NCBI GenBank assembly: GCA_963662175.1
Contig: OY759215.1
Location: forward strand, 11,707,079-11,771,078
Length of the DNA: 64,000 bases
Source of the DNA: Aradus depressus
Taxonomy: Eukaryota; Arthropoda; Insecta; Hemiptera; Aradidae
Direction: 5' to 3'
The position numbers and the translations under genes are program-made. Under the pieces are notes generated by a model. The model worked only from the letters and a program-made list of their open reading frames with translations. It ran no database searches and had not been told where the DNA came from. Of the stretch, positions 19,423-29,334 are shown piece after piece; within the stretch, counting starts at the first letter, position 1; the number at the start of each line of letters is the position of its first letter.

Positions 19423-22335
19423 ATGGACTTCAAATTAGGATATTGGAATATTTTATCTCTATACAGACCGGGAGGGCTTCAAATCCTCCTCACTGAATTG
19501 GACAAGTATAAAGTTGACATAGCTGCTATTCAAGAGATTCGTTGGACAGGTAGTGGACTGATTGAAAAGAAATTCCATACAATTTATTACAGCTGCCACC
19601 AAAAAAACCACATGTTTGGAACTGGCTTCATAGTAAGAGGAAGAATGAGACAGCAAATTATTGGATTTTCCCCCATCAACGAACGACTATGTACCCTCCG
19701 TATTAAGGGAGTATTTTACAATTATAGCCTAATTAGTTGCCATGCACCTACCGAAACGTCAAGTGAAGACGAAAAGGAGAATTTCTATGAAGAGCTGGAA
19801 AGAGCTCATGATGGTTGCCCTAGAAGCGATATAAAGATACTCTTAGGGGATTTTAATGCCAAGATTGGGAAAGAAGAAGTGTACAGGCCGACCATTGGCC
19901 TTCACAGCCTCCATGATGAAAGCAATGACAACGGGAAAAGGATTGTCCATTTTGCTGCGTCACGAAACATGGTCATAGGGAGTACACTATTCCCAGGACG
20001 ACGAATTCATAAGGCTACATGGAGATCACCAGATGGAGCTACCTTTAACCAGATAGACCACTTGTTGATTAGCGCGCGGCACAAAGCCAACTTGTTGAGC
20101 AATAGAACATACAGAGGCGCAAATGTAGACTCTGATCATCACTTGATCATTGCTCGAATTAGGGCAAGGATCTCCTCTACAAGAGCTAACAGGTTGACTA
20201 GACAAAAGAAGTGGAATACGACCAAACTGAAAGACCCGGATATATGCACTACTTTTCAAAATCAACTAGAGGTACGTCTGAATGAGACATTCCGTGTAGC
20301 AAGAATGGAGAACATCCAAGATACATGGAATGGTCTGGAAACAGTCATAAATAAGGCGGCTGAAATCACTCTGGGAACTAATGAGCCAGAAAGAAAGTCC
20401 CCGTGGTTTGATGAAGAATGTAAAAGAGTAACAGAAGATAAAAATGGGGCATATAGAACTATGGTTCAGAGACGGTACACAAGGCAGGCAACCGAAAATT
20501 ATAGAATGAAAAGACGCATTGAGAAGAGACTCCATAGAAAGAAGAAACGAGAATGGGAGAACAAGCAGCTCGAAGAAGTAGAGATTATGAGGGATACAAA
20601 TAAGAATAGAATGTTCTTCCAGAAAGTTAACAAAGGAAGAGCCCCCTTTAAACCCAGGCTCCTGGCCTGTAGAAAAGAAGACGGTTCGCTTCTTACTAAT
20701 AAGGAGGATGTACTTCATAGGTGGACTAGACACTTCAATGAATTACTCAATGAAGGAGCAATTGACTCGGAAGAGAATTATGAGATCCCCGACATCAACC
20801 AGGATGATAGAGAAATAGAGCCACCTGAGCTGGAAGAAATTCAGAACGCGATTGCTCAAATGAAAAATCATAAGGCACCTGGAGATGATGGACTACCACC
20901 TGAGCTTTTTAAGTATGGTGGCGAAGCACTGTACAAAGCCATGTACGATCTAGTATTCATGATCTGGATGCAAGAAGATATTCCTATTCAGTGGAAAAAG
21001 GCGGTTGTGTGCCCAGTGCATAAGAAAGGGGAGCAACTAGAATGTGCCAACTACCGCGGAATTTCGCTGCTCCAGTGCGCATATAAGATTCTCTCTAATG
21101 TCCTCTATAACAGGCTTGTTCCTTTTGCCGAACGGGAAACTGGTAAGTACCAAAGTGGTTTTAGGAAGGGGAGATCAACTATTGATCAAATCTTCACTCT
21201 TCGTATGATCCTGGAAAGAAGCCATGAATTTAAAATGACCACTCATCATCTCTTCATCGATTTCAAAAGCGCATATGACACCGTAAGAAGGCCCAAACTT
21301 TATAAAGCTATGGAGGAAATGAATATCCCCTCGAAGCTGATTCGCTTGGTCAGAATGACGATGCAAGACGTGCAGTGTAAAGTACGCATTCAGTCGGACT
21401 ACTCTTCAGAGTTTCCCTCTAGCAAGGGATTGAGGCAAGGTGATGCCCTAGCTTGCTTACTGTTTAACTTAGCCCTAGAGAAAGTAGTGAGGGATTCCGG
21501 TATTCGAATAAGGGGCACAATATTTTCAAAATCAGTCCAACTGCTCGGCTACGCCGATGATCTGGATATTGTTGCACGGTCTTTCCCAGCTCTTGAGAGT
21601 GCCTTTCTGGGATTGCAGGAAGCGGCAGCCGCAATGGGCCTACGAATAAATGAGTCCAAGACTAAATATATGTACACAGGTGCAGACGCGAACCCCCATA
21701 GCCGAAGCATATCGATTGGCCCATATTCCTTCGAAAGGGTCAAAGAATTTACGTACTTGGGCTCTCAAATCACCACCAGGAACGAGACATCAGCCGAAAT
21801 TAAGAAAAGACTTACGGCAGCGAATCGATGCTATTTTGGATTGCTGAGGCATATGCGAAGCTCTCTACTGAGCAGGCATACCAAACTCCGACTCTATAAG
21901 ACCCTGATCCGTCCAGTCCTTATCTACGCCAGTCAAACATGGACCCTATCTAAGTCTGACGAGAAGGACCTGTTGATATTTGAAAGGAAAATTCTTCGAA
22001 GGGTTTTCGGCCCTGTGAAGGACGGACTGGTTTGGAGAATTCGCAAGAATAGGGAAATCTACGAGCTGTTTGGTGAGGCTGATGTAGTGAGGGTGGTGAA
22101 GTTGGGAAGGTTGAGTTGGGCAGGCCATGTAGCCCGAACGGAAGAGGGCGAAGTGCCAAGAACAGTCCTTGAGGAGCCTTTGTACCGATCAAGAAGAGCA
22201 GGCAGACCGAGGCTAAGATGGGTGGATGGTGTGGCAGCTGACGCGAGAGAGCTTCTTGGACAGCGAAATTGGAAAGCAGCTGCACAGGACAGAGCCGAAT
22301 GGCGGAGGCTCATTGAGGAGGCCAGGACCCACTAG
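19423..22335 (+). CDS. LINE ORF: AP-like endonuclease + reverse transcriptase, intact, probably RTE clade
   Basis: An uninterrupted frame of 970 codons from ATG 19423 (the frame is open from 19390, but that start would be TTG). Endonuclease at the N-terminus: LGYWNILSL, QEIRWTGSG, SCHAPTE, LLGDFNAKIG, NQIDHLLISAR and VDSDHHLI hold the Asn, Glu, Asp/Asn and terminal Asp-His catalytic positions. Reverse transcriptase: YQSGFRKGRSTIDQ, LFIDFKSAYDTV (motif A Asp), GLRQGDALACLLFNLALE (motif B), LLGYADDLDIVA (motif C), ESKTKYM and FTYLGSQIT. The C-terminus ends RNWKAAAQDRAEWRRLIEEA. A single ORF with both domains and a very short 3' UTR ending in a GATA repeat fits the RTE clade. With no stop or frameshift this copy may be recent and possibly competent. 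Confidence 0.93.
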   Translation: MDFKLGYWNILSLYRPGGLQILLTELDKYKVDIAAIQEIRWTGSGLIEKKFHTIYYSCHQKNHMFGTGFIVRGRMRQQIIGFSPINERLCTLRIKGVFYNYSLISCHAPTETSSEDEKENFYEELERAHDGCPRSDIKILLGDFNAKIGKEEVYRPTIGLHSLHDESNDNGKRIVHFAASRNMVIGSTLFPGRRIHKATWRSPDGATFNQIDHLLISARHKANLLSNRTYRGANVDSDHHLIIARIRARISSTRANRLTRQKKWNTTKLKDPDICTTFQNQLEVRLNETFRVARMENIQDTWNGLETVINKAAEITLGTNEPERKSPWFDEECKRVTEDKNGAYRTMVQRRYTRQATENYRMKRRIEKRLHRKKKREWENKQLEEVEIMRDTNKNRMFFQKVNKGRAPFKPRLLACRKEDGSLLTNKEDVLHRWTRHFNELLNEGAIDSEENYEIPDINQDDREIEPPELEEIQNAIAQMKNHKAPGDDGLPPELFKYGGEALYKAMYDLVFMIWMQEDIPIQWKKAVVCPVHKKGEQLECANYRGISLLQCAYKILSNVLYNRLVPFAERETGKYQSGFRKGRSTIDQIFTLRMILERSHEFKMTTHHLFIDFKSAYDTVRRPKLYKAMEEMNIPSKLIRLVRMTMQDVQCKVRIQSDYSSEFPSSKGLRQGDALACLLFNLALEKVVRDSGIRIRGTIFSKSVQLLGYADDLDIVARSFPALESAFLGLQEAAAAMGLRINESKTKYMYTGADANPHSRSISIGPYSFERVKEFTYLGSQITTRNETSAEIKKRLTAANRCYFGLLRHMRSSLLSRHTKLRLYKTLIRPVLIYASQTWTLSKSDEKDLLIFERKILRRVFGPVKDGLVWRIRKNREIYELFGEADVVRVVKLGRLSWAGHVARTEEGEVPRTVLEEPLYRSRRAGRPRLRWVDGVAADARELLGQRNWKAAAQDRAEWRRLIEEARTH

Positions 22336-22369
22336 GGTTGTAGCGCCAGAGAGATAGATAGATTTCTTT
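22336..22369 (+). mobile_element. LINE 3' UTR and simple-repeat end
   Basis: About 30 bases after the stop: 'ggttgtagcgccagagagat' then 'agatagat'. RTE-type LINEs commonly end in very short 3' UTRs with a short tandem repeat rather than poly(A). Confidence 0.6.
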
Positions 22370-22429
22370 ATACATACAGGAAAGTATTGCAATCATATAA
22401 ATATTTTGAATTGTATTCTTCATTAAACA

Positions 22430-22530
22430 AAGTCTCTGCAAAGTACTTCCCCAGAACGAATTTATCTATTAACTTTTCATTCCCTCCCCCAAAACCAGAC
22501 GACTTTTGGGTTATTAATCAATAGTCGAAA
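22430..22530 (-). repeat. Family X head fragment
   Basis: 'aaagtacttccccagaacga', 'ttaacttttcattccctcc', 'aaaaccagacgacttttgg': the head of family X, truncated. Confidence 0.6.
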
Positions 22531-22689
22531 TGGATGAAGAAACCCAGATTGTTTGTTTAAATCTTGGATGCACCCGCTATCAAGTTCAAAACTATAAAAC
22601 GTATCTCCCTGCCCCTCGTATCTCCGGAATTATTAGATCTATCAAAATAAAAACAGCTCACTATAAATACATTCACTGTGATAAAAACT

Positions 22690-23360
22690 TGTTTGCTACC
22701 ACATTTCCTGTAGAAATTTGATCTCTTTTGTTTATTTAAATTTTGATTTCTACAGTAGTTTGTCGAAAATTGCCCTAAAAAAATTATTATCAATAATTTA
22801 AGACGTGCAATTTTTAAGAAAGTACACGTATACAACGAAAAAAAATTCAATTAAACAAACTTTACACTTGGATTCACAAAGAGATACCAATTTTTAAATA
22901 ATTTTAAATAATATTAATTTCTAATCCAAAGGTTTTTTAAATGATACTACTGGGACAACAGGGAAGATGAATAGAATAGAATTTGAAGAGGACAAATAAT
23001 TGGGTTATTATCTATATTTACATATTTAAATTTCAAAAAAACTTAACATTTGAACAAACAAAACAAAAATTTACAATGGCACAAAAACATTAAATTAATA
23101 CTTAAAAAAACTATTTCTTTTTTTTTATTTGGGCATATTGAAAAATATATATTATTAATTGTACCTTCTCGACGCCTCTACCACAAAAACCAGACCCCGT
23201 CAACTCTTCACACTTTAATTCCACCCCAGTCAACTTTCATCTAATTGTTCAACTTCATTTTTATTTAAAACATATCAAACCCATTGCACCGTTTTTAAGA
23301 GCTAGCTCACGACTCCATTACATTTAACACTATTTTACAGCTGTTTTATATGTTTTCTTG
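22690..23360 (+). repeat. Dispersed repeat family Y, copy 2
   Basis: Second copy of the family seen at 1125-1820 (shared words listed there), including 'ttttacagctgttttatatg' versus 'aacagctgatggccgtg' near the right end. Class unknown. Confidence 0.55.
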
Positions 23361-23644
23361 TTTTGTTTTCTTAAACACCTTGATATATATTAGATTATAA
23401 TAAAAAAAATTACCTCTTTTCATTAAAATATTCATTAAAAAAATGTTCCGTAGTGTACATCACATCACTTAAAATTATTTTAACTTCTTAATAATTGCTC
23501 AATGTCTGTCCGTCCTTCAAAGAATCCTTTCATAGGCGGAATAATAATAGGTGAACGATATTAAAAATAAAATATATATACATTTGTCAAGCGCGAGTCG
23601 GTGTTAAAAAGATTGTTATAAATTCTACTCAATTTCTTATTAAC

Positions 23645-23815
23645 GCAGTTTTTTTTTTTTTTTTTTTTTGCTCCAAGGCGTAATTGCACTATATAGCCTG
23701 ACATAAGATGAGTTCTTTGGGGAAGCCCAGGAGGGACAGAGACCCGGGACGGAAACAGAAGGCTCCCAACGATGCTAGCCATAAGCCCCAACCCAGCCCC
23801 CCCCCCCCCTCCCCC
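23645..23815 (-). mobile_element. Short retro-insertion with poly(A)
   Basis: A run of about 20 T (23650-23669) followed by a GC-rich block 'ctccaaggcgtaattgcact' to 'aagccccaacccagc' looks like a minus-strand, 5'-truncated retrocopy with its poly(A) at the left. I do not recognise the sequence, and no target duplication is clear. Confidence 0.35.
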
Positions 23816-23859
23816 TGGTCTCCTTCCTGTGTTTACTAAATTTCTAAGTTATTCCGTTT

Positions 23860-24472
23860 CATAAATTGGAGTATACTAGGAATGAATTTGTCTTTAGAAG
23901 TAACTAACTGTTTCAGAAAACTTAACTTATTAACCCTTTTTTTTCTTTTAAGGAACACTTTTGAGGAGCGGATATTTGGTGATACACAGAGGTTTTTAAA
24001 GCTACTGAATTTTTTTAATAAATGTAAATTACCACCTTGGCTACAGGATGTAAGCGGTTAGACATTTTTACTGATGTTTCAGTTTTTTCCTAGTCTCCCT
24101 GATTCCAAAAATAAAAATAAAATGTCTATCTATGTGCGTGTACGAGTATCTGTGAAGTACCATAACTACCAATAGAATGTATGTATCAACAGAAAATTTT
24201 ATATGAAAATAAAATAAAATAAAACAAACTTGTACATTTTCACAACTCAGTTTATTCCTATGAACCTGCAATAGTACCAACACCATACAACCAAAACAGA
24301 TCCCACATGCTCAACGATGATAACAATACTGGAGACAATGTCCCCATGCTTGGTCGGCCATATTTTTAAAACATAGTAATACATGATAACTTAGAACAAA
24401 CTATCTGAATAACTAAATAAACTAATCCTATTTTTATTAGTCAAAAATAATATAAATTAATTAAATATATTC

Positions 24473-24524
<52 letters not shown>

Positions 24525-24600
24525 ATACTAAACAATAAATTAAAAAGATAATTAGTTTCTTTGAAAACATACAGGTACAAAATAAAAAAATGAAATGAAT
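23860..24600. other. AT-rich intron with family X scrap and (TA)n
   Basis: 24065-24230 contains decayed family X words ('ccctgattccaaaaataaa', 'ctatgtgcgtgtacgagt', 'caatagaatgtatgtatc'). A (TA)n microsatellite covers 24480-24519. Positions 24520-24616 resemble 32745-32850 ('actaaacaataaat', 'aaatgaattaaatctaataa'), the larger repeat in which two SINEs are nested. Confidence 0.5.
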
Positions 24601-24616
24601 TAAATCTAATAATATA

Positions 24617-24963
24617 AGAGGGCGCCGGTAGCTCAGTGGTATGCGTGCTTGACTTCTGAGCTCAAGATCGTGGGTTCGTAACCCGACCGAGGCCCTTAGT
24701 TTATTTTATCTGGGAGGTAAAATAAACTTAAGCACGCCGTCCTTCGGATGGGACGTTAAGCGATGGTCCCGAGCCTGTACGATGTCAGGTACTCGTTAAA
24801 GATCCCTACCCTAGATGAATAAAAATTTAGGGTAGGCAAAATTTAGGACTCCCACAGTAGAGTCGGGCTCATGTCCACCAGAGTGACGAAAGAGCGCTCT
24901 GGTAGTAGGCGATATGACCTCGTTGTTAAAGCCCGGGCATGAGTCATAAAACCTAACCTAACC
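24617..24963 (+). repeat. tRNA-derived SINE, full-length, with 12-bp target duplication
   Basis: Reference copy, 347 bp, between direct repeats TCTAATAATATA (24605-24616 and 24964-24975). The tRNA-like head begins GGGCGCCGGTAGCTCAGTGG, with a pol III A-box-like TAGCTCAGTGG (24629-24639) and a B-box GGTTCGTAACC (24673-24683). The body includes 'ttcggatgggacgttaagcg', 'gtcaggtactcgttaaag', a dyad CCAGAG...CTCTGG around 'tgacgaaagagcg', and 'gttaaagcccgggcatgagt'. It ends with two to three CCTAA repeats. Mobilised in trans by a LINE; partner unknown. Confidence 0.92.
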
Positions 24964-25032
24964 TCTAATAATATAGATAAAAAATATATAATTTTAATTG
25001 TTAAACTAACCTTATTGAAATGTGAATTGAAT

Positions 25033-25374
25033 GTTAGGTTAGGTTTTATGACTCATGCGCGGGATTCAACTACGAGGTCATATCGCCTACTACCAGAGCG
25101 CTCTTTCGTCACTCTGGTAGATATGAGCGCGACTCCACTGGGGGTTCTTAAATTTTGCCTACTCTAAATTTTTATTCACCTAGGGTAGGGGGTCTTTAAC
25201 GAGTACCTGACATCGTACAGGCTCGGGATCATCGCTTAACGTCCCATCCGAAGGACGGAGTGCTTAAGTTTATTTGACCTCCCAGATAAAATAAACTAAG
25301 GGCCTCGGTCGGGTTTCGAACCCACAATCTTGAGCTCAGAAGCCAAGCACGCATTACTAAGCTACCGGCGCCGT
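25033..25374 (-). repeat. tRNA-derived SINE, full-length, inverted relative to the previous
   Basis: Complete minus-strand copy: starts (+ coordinates) with TTAGG repeats 'gttaggttaggttttatgac' and ends with the head (B-box GGTTTCGAACCC in + orientation, then 'gctaccggcgcc'). Only about 70 bp separates it from the sense copy at 24617-24963. The flanks (about 24994-25032 and 25387-25428) share about 40 bp ('aaactaacctt(a/g)ttgaaatgtga'). Confidence 0.9.
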
Positions 25375-26147
25375 CATAAAAAAATCTAATTGTGAAACTA
25401 ACCTTGTTGAAATGTGAAGTGAATGTTCACATTTATTCAAAACGGAAAGTGACATCAGAAGTGGGGATTCAAAAATTTTTGTAACTGCCGATGTAATGAA
25501 TGTATCAAGACAACTTTTAGTATTATGATTCAGAAGCTCCTACATGTAAAATATTGATTTAGTTATTATTTTGGAGGGAGAGAGAAAACTTAATTTTCTT
25601 ATAATTTATTATTATACTTAATAAAAATAATAATATTTATCTTATTATAAAAATAAATCTTATCTCTATTTGAATATAAATGAACTGCACTGTACCACTG
25701 TCAGAATGTAACTGATGTGAAAAAATGACGTGTCGTTCCTGTGTTTACATGACGGCTTTGTGCACTTACTGTAAACAACCGAGGCCCACCTCTTGGGTTC
25801 AATGTCTACAACTAGTCTACTTGCAATACCAAAGTAACAAAAAAAGAAGCAAAAAAATTAATATTTATAAATAAATAAAAAAAAGTAAAAATAAATAATG
25901 AATATAGAAACATAACAATATAATGTTTATATATGTGAATATAAATATATAAGTAGTAGTATAGTAGTAAAAAAACATTAAAATACTGAGTGCGTGTAGT
26001 CGAGAGACAAACATGTTTGGTAAACAATAGTATCAATCAGGAGGGAACATGTACATACATAGGTGTAATGACCAAGAAGTCGAACATCTTAAAACATCAA
26101 ACAACAACAAACAATAATATTTATTATATTTATGCGAAATGTGTGCC
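25375..26147. other. AT-rich intron with family X fragment
   Basis: 25440-25600 matches 33280-33430 ('gtaactgccgatgtaatgaa', 'caagacaacttttagtat', 'gattcagaagctcctacatg'), a family X fragment in + orientation. 25610-26000 is AT-rich with nothing recognisable. Confidence 0.5.
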
Positions 26148-26161
26148 TGATGTAATATATA

Positions 26162-26384
26162 GGTTAGGTTTCACGACTCATGCCCGGGCTTTAACTACGA
26201 GGTCATATCGCCTACTACCAGAGCGCTCTTTCGTCACTCTGGTGGACATGAGCCCGACTCTACTGTGGGAGTCCTAAATTTTGCCTACTCTAAATTTTTA
26301 TTCATCTAGGGTAGGGGTCTTTAACGAGTACCTGACATCGTACAGGCTCGGGACCATCGCTTAACGTCCCATCCGAAGGACGAA
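26162..26384 (-). repeat. SINE, 5'-truncated, with 14-bp target duplication
   Basis: Flanked by TGATGTAATATATA (26148-26161 and 26385-26398). The insert runs from the TTAGG-type tail ('ggttaggtttcacgactcat') to 'catccgaaggacga', so the tRNA head is missing. 5' truncation with intact target duplications is the hallmark of target-primed reverse transcription. Confidence 0.9.
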
Positions 26385-26573
26385 TGATGTAATATATATA
26401 TTTGGTGGTAAGAAGTTCCACATATACCAGTTATGTTCATTAATAATTCTTAACTGGATAATCAGAATGTACACTAAACTAGTAGATGCGAAATGCACTG
26501 ATAAGTGACGTCTCGATTTATTTAATACTTTCGTGTAAAATTTCGAACATATAAATATACAATAACCTAGTAA

Positions 26574-26680
26574 GGGTCACCGGTAGCTCAAGATAGCGGG
26601 TTCGAAACCTGGCTAAGGCCCTTAGGTTTTTGTCCAACAGAGCGGCTAAAGCACTCTGGTAGTAGGCGATATAACCTCAT
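26574..26680 (+). repeat. SINE, internally deleted copy
   Basis: Head 'caccggtagctcaagatagc' with B-box 'gggttcgaaacctgg', then directly the 3' part 'gcactctggtagtaggcgat'. About 200 bp of the body is missing. Confidence 0.6.
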
Positions 26681-26689
26681 GGAGCCTTC

Positions 26690-27120
26690 ATCATTATCCC
26701 GCCCTCAAACCAAACACGAGTTTTAGCCCTCTGTTATTTTTACGTTCTTTCAGAAATTATTTAACATTTAGTTCTTCGATTTGAATGATTTTTATTTAAT
26801 AACAGTCGTTCATACATTTTTTTCGTAAACTGAGCTTAATGTCAATATGATGTTTTTCCATTGCTGATTAAGCTAAAATAGCGCCTTCCATATTTTGGGA
26901 CAGATATTTAGCCTAAATACGAAAGTACAATCATTTAAGCTGGAATTATGTCACATTTAAAAAACACCATTTATATTTTCGTTTCCATGAAAACACTAAG
27001 TAGAAAACTATATGTTAGATAATAAAAACTTATAATTTTTCAAGTAATTTGAAGATGGCTGATGTAGTGAGAAGTTTTTATTTCACATTATCTCAGATTT
27101 TATTATTTTATACTAGCCGG
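26690..27120. other. AT-rich intron sequence
   Basis: No feature recognised, except that 27040-27120 begins a repeat shared with 27655-27757 ('gatgtagtgagaa', 'tttcaca', 'ttttactattttaaac'). Confidence 0.4.
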
Positions 27121-27121
27121 C

Positions 27122-27145
27122 TTTCGAGGTTGCTCTCATCATCAG
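27122..27145 (-). ncRNA. Hammerhead-like motif (family HH2), copy 1
   Basis: Minus strand: CTGATGA, T, GAGAGCAACCTC, GAAA, followed by GCCGGCTAGTA. The stem is imperfect (three pairs) here, but the consensus of the three HH2 copies is GAGG-GCAA-CCTC, a 4-bp stem closed by a GNRA tetraloop. The GCCGGC after GAAA is self-complementary. Confidence 0.3.
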
Positions 27146-27756
27146 TCAGTCTGGAAAAACAATTATAAAATACATAATTTAAAAAAGTGTATAATTAAGA
27201 TAAAATTCTTAAATTATTAAACCATTCACAACCACATAATAAAAAACTGAATCAAATAAACACTGAATGCTACTGTTTACAATTATTTAGATTTTAACTT
27301 ACTGATCACTACACACTCAATCAATTTATAAAACAGCTGACAGACTCAATCTACGGTATATATAGGATCTACTAAAATCTAGCATTTTCCATGAATTTTT
27401 TTTGATCAGATTTAACTGAACTAGTGTTAAAATGATTTAAAACTATCTTTTAAATAAATAACAATATTAAAATAATATTTTATTTTAATATAAATAAATA
27501 ATAATAAAAAAACAAATAGATATATAAGCCAACTCAATAAATCTTTGAACAATGAATGACACCTACGAATATTAAATTTATAAAATTGTTCTTCTCTCAT
27601 TCTAGATCAACAATGATTACATAAAATAACCTTCTGACAAACATGGTACAATAATGTGAACATGGTTCATGTAGTGAGAACTGATTATTTCACAGGCTGC
27701 AAAATAAAAATGTAGTCTGTAACCTCTCACAATTTTACTATTTTAAACTGGCCGGC

Positions 27757-27780
27757 TTTCAAGGTTGCCCTCATCATCAG
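27757..27780 (-). ncRNA. Hammerhead-like motif (family HH2), copy 2
   Basis: Minus strand: CTGATGA, T, GAGG-GCAA-CCTT, GAAA, followed by GCCGGCCAGTT. Same orientation as copy 1 and about 635 bp from it; the upstream 100 bp also match, so the two copies could be repeat termini of one element. Confidence 0.3.
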
Positions 27781-28069
27781 GTTGTCAACACAATTTAAAA
27801 ATATATATATATATAGTAATACAATTTTTAAGAGAGAACAAACAAGATAAGTTTCTTAAATAAATTTAAAAAATATATAATATGTTTGCAGTTGTAACTC
27901 AGATGGAGGACAGGAATAACATACGAGTATCTATCCGCATCCATAAAATGTTAAATTGTTTATTTAAAAAAAATAATTTTATATGTTTTTTATTTACTGG
28001 ATAATTTGTTCTTATTTATTCACATTAAAAATATTTAAATTATGTTTTTTTAAATTGTCTTGCCAGACA

Positions 28070-28110
28070 GCTCAATGAGGAAGGCAACCTCAAATGCCGG
28101 CTAGCATAAA
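28070..28110 (+). ncRNA. Hammerhead-like motif (family HH2), decayed copy 3
   Basis: 'ctcaatgaggaaggcaacct' then 'caaatgccggctag': the same order as copies 1 and 2 but on the opposite strand, with changes in both core boxes. Confidence 0.25.
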
Positions 28111-28362
28111 AAAATAAATTCCGTGTTAGGTTAGACTATATTTTTATTTATCTTTCATTTTTGTTTTTCTTATGATTTATCACATTATTTTGTACATAGT
28201 TTTCTTTATTTTGTTTTATAATTTCTTTATTAACTTTACTTTATTAACGACATTTATTTTATTTATTTAGTCTTAATTTATTTAATTTTTAATTATTATT
28301 TTGTATCTACTTTATATTATTATTCTTGTTTTCCTTTTTTATTATTTTGTATATATATATAT

Positions 28363-29314
28363 TGTAACACCTCTCCCACGGTTAGTTGACATCAGTAATT
28401 AACAATAATTAATCACTGCTGCTAACCAGGAGAAGCATGGGAGGGGGAAATGGAATGAACCAACTCTAGAAAGTTAACATATTTATTAATTAAAAGAACA
28501 TTAAATATTTACAACAGAAAATAAAATAATAGAATAAGATTTGGCCATATGTCTGAAGGACTCAATTACGAGGTACCTCGCTAATGATATCCATGGCGAA
28601 TGACGGCGTGATCATCCTTTCTGGACTTCCCGTAGAAATCATCTACTCCCATAGTCCCTGAAGATCTGCGTAGTTTCGAGGGCACACCAGAAGTTACGCC
28701 CCCACTGACTTTGCACCGTCCGAAATTAAAGTGTGTCTCTCCGACTAATTCACATATTCAAACTGATATTAAAAAGATAGAAGATACGTGGAGCTCGACT
28801 GAGGTCTGGACACAGAGGAAGTACTTTCACATATTCAAACTAATATTACTTATAGAAAAGATACGTGATGATCACCCAAGACATGAACGAGAAGTGAACC
28901 AAAACGGGGAGTGGCTTCCGATATCCAACCGTGGTAGGGGACGGATCCCGAGGTCTGATTGGCTGTGGATCTCCGCCCATTTTATTTCTAGCCAATCAGG
29001 TCATCGATTGCGTCATCCTGTTCTACTTAATCAAGGTGTGGGTAGACCATCTCACTGTTCCTACACCGGATGTAGACAATTATCTTGGCTTCCTTTCCAT
29101 TGTGTCTTTATAATTCTTTATTTTCGCTCCCAGCGATCGCGATTCTCTCGCAGGCATCGCTGGTTCCGAGCATGCTCTTCCAAATGCAATCCTCTTTAAT
29201 TTGATACCCCACAACCCATACTTTGCTCCTAGCGATCGCGATCCTCTCGCAGACATCGCTAGTTCTGAGTCTTATAATAACGATCAATATTGTCTATAGG
29301 GTAGACATGCTACA
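28363..29314. mobile_element. Long terminal repeat (solo LTR)
   Basis: A 952-bp unit beginning TGTAACACCTCTCCCAC and ending GTAGACATGCTACA: the TG...CA ends of an LTR, inserted in an AT dinucleotide tract (ATAT on both sides). No gag/pol lies to its right, so it behaves as a solo LTR or the remnant of a longer element. The minus-strand or + strand frames inside (e.g. 28711-29199) have no recognisable domain. It contains two related hairpins at 29130-29163 and 29229-29262. Superfamily not determinable. Confidence 0.7.
29130..29262. repeat. Pair of related hairpins in the LTR
   Basis: Hairpin 1 (29130-29163) has arms CCAGCGAT / ATCGCTGG, and hairpin 2 (29229-29262) has arms CTAGCGAT / ATCGCTAG. 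The loops are similar (cgcgattctctcgcaggc versus cgcgatcctctcgcagac). They are 99 bp apart and clearly duplicates. The second base pair changed from C-G to T-A on both sides. The same pair recurs in the second LTR copy at 31821-31854 and 31920-31953. Confidence 0.7.
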
Positions 29315-29334
29315 ATATATATATATATATATAT

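Noticed and set aside
20266..20733. Minus-strand 155-codon frame
   Set aside because: Antisense shadow within the LINE coding region, like the other short frames between 19459 and 22313.
24629..24683. tRNA gene
   Set aside because: A- and B-box sequences are present, but no full cloverleaf fits, the sequence recurs many times with a SINE body and target duplications, so it is a SINE head.
28711..29199. 162-codon open frame, identical in translation at 31402-31890
   Set aside because: Lies inside an LTR and its duplicate; no domain, and the identity follows from the DNA duplication.
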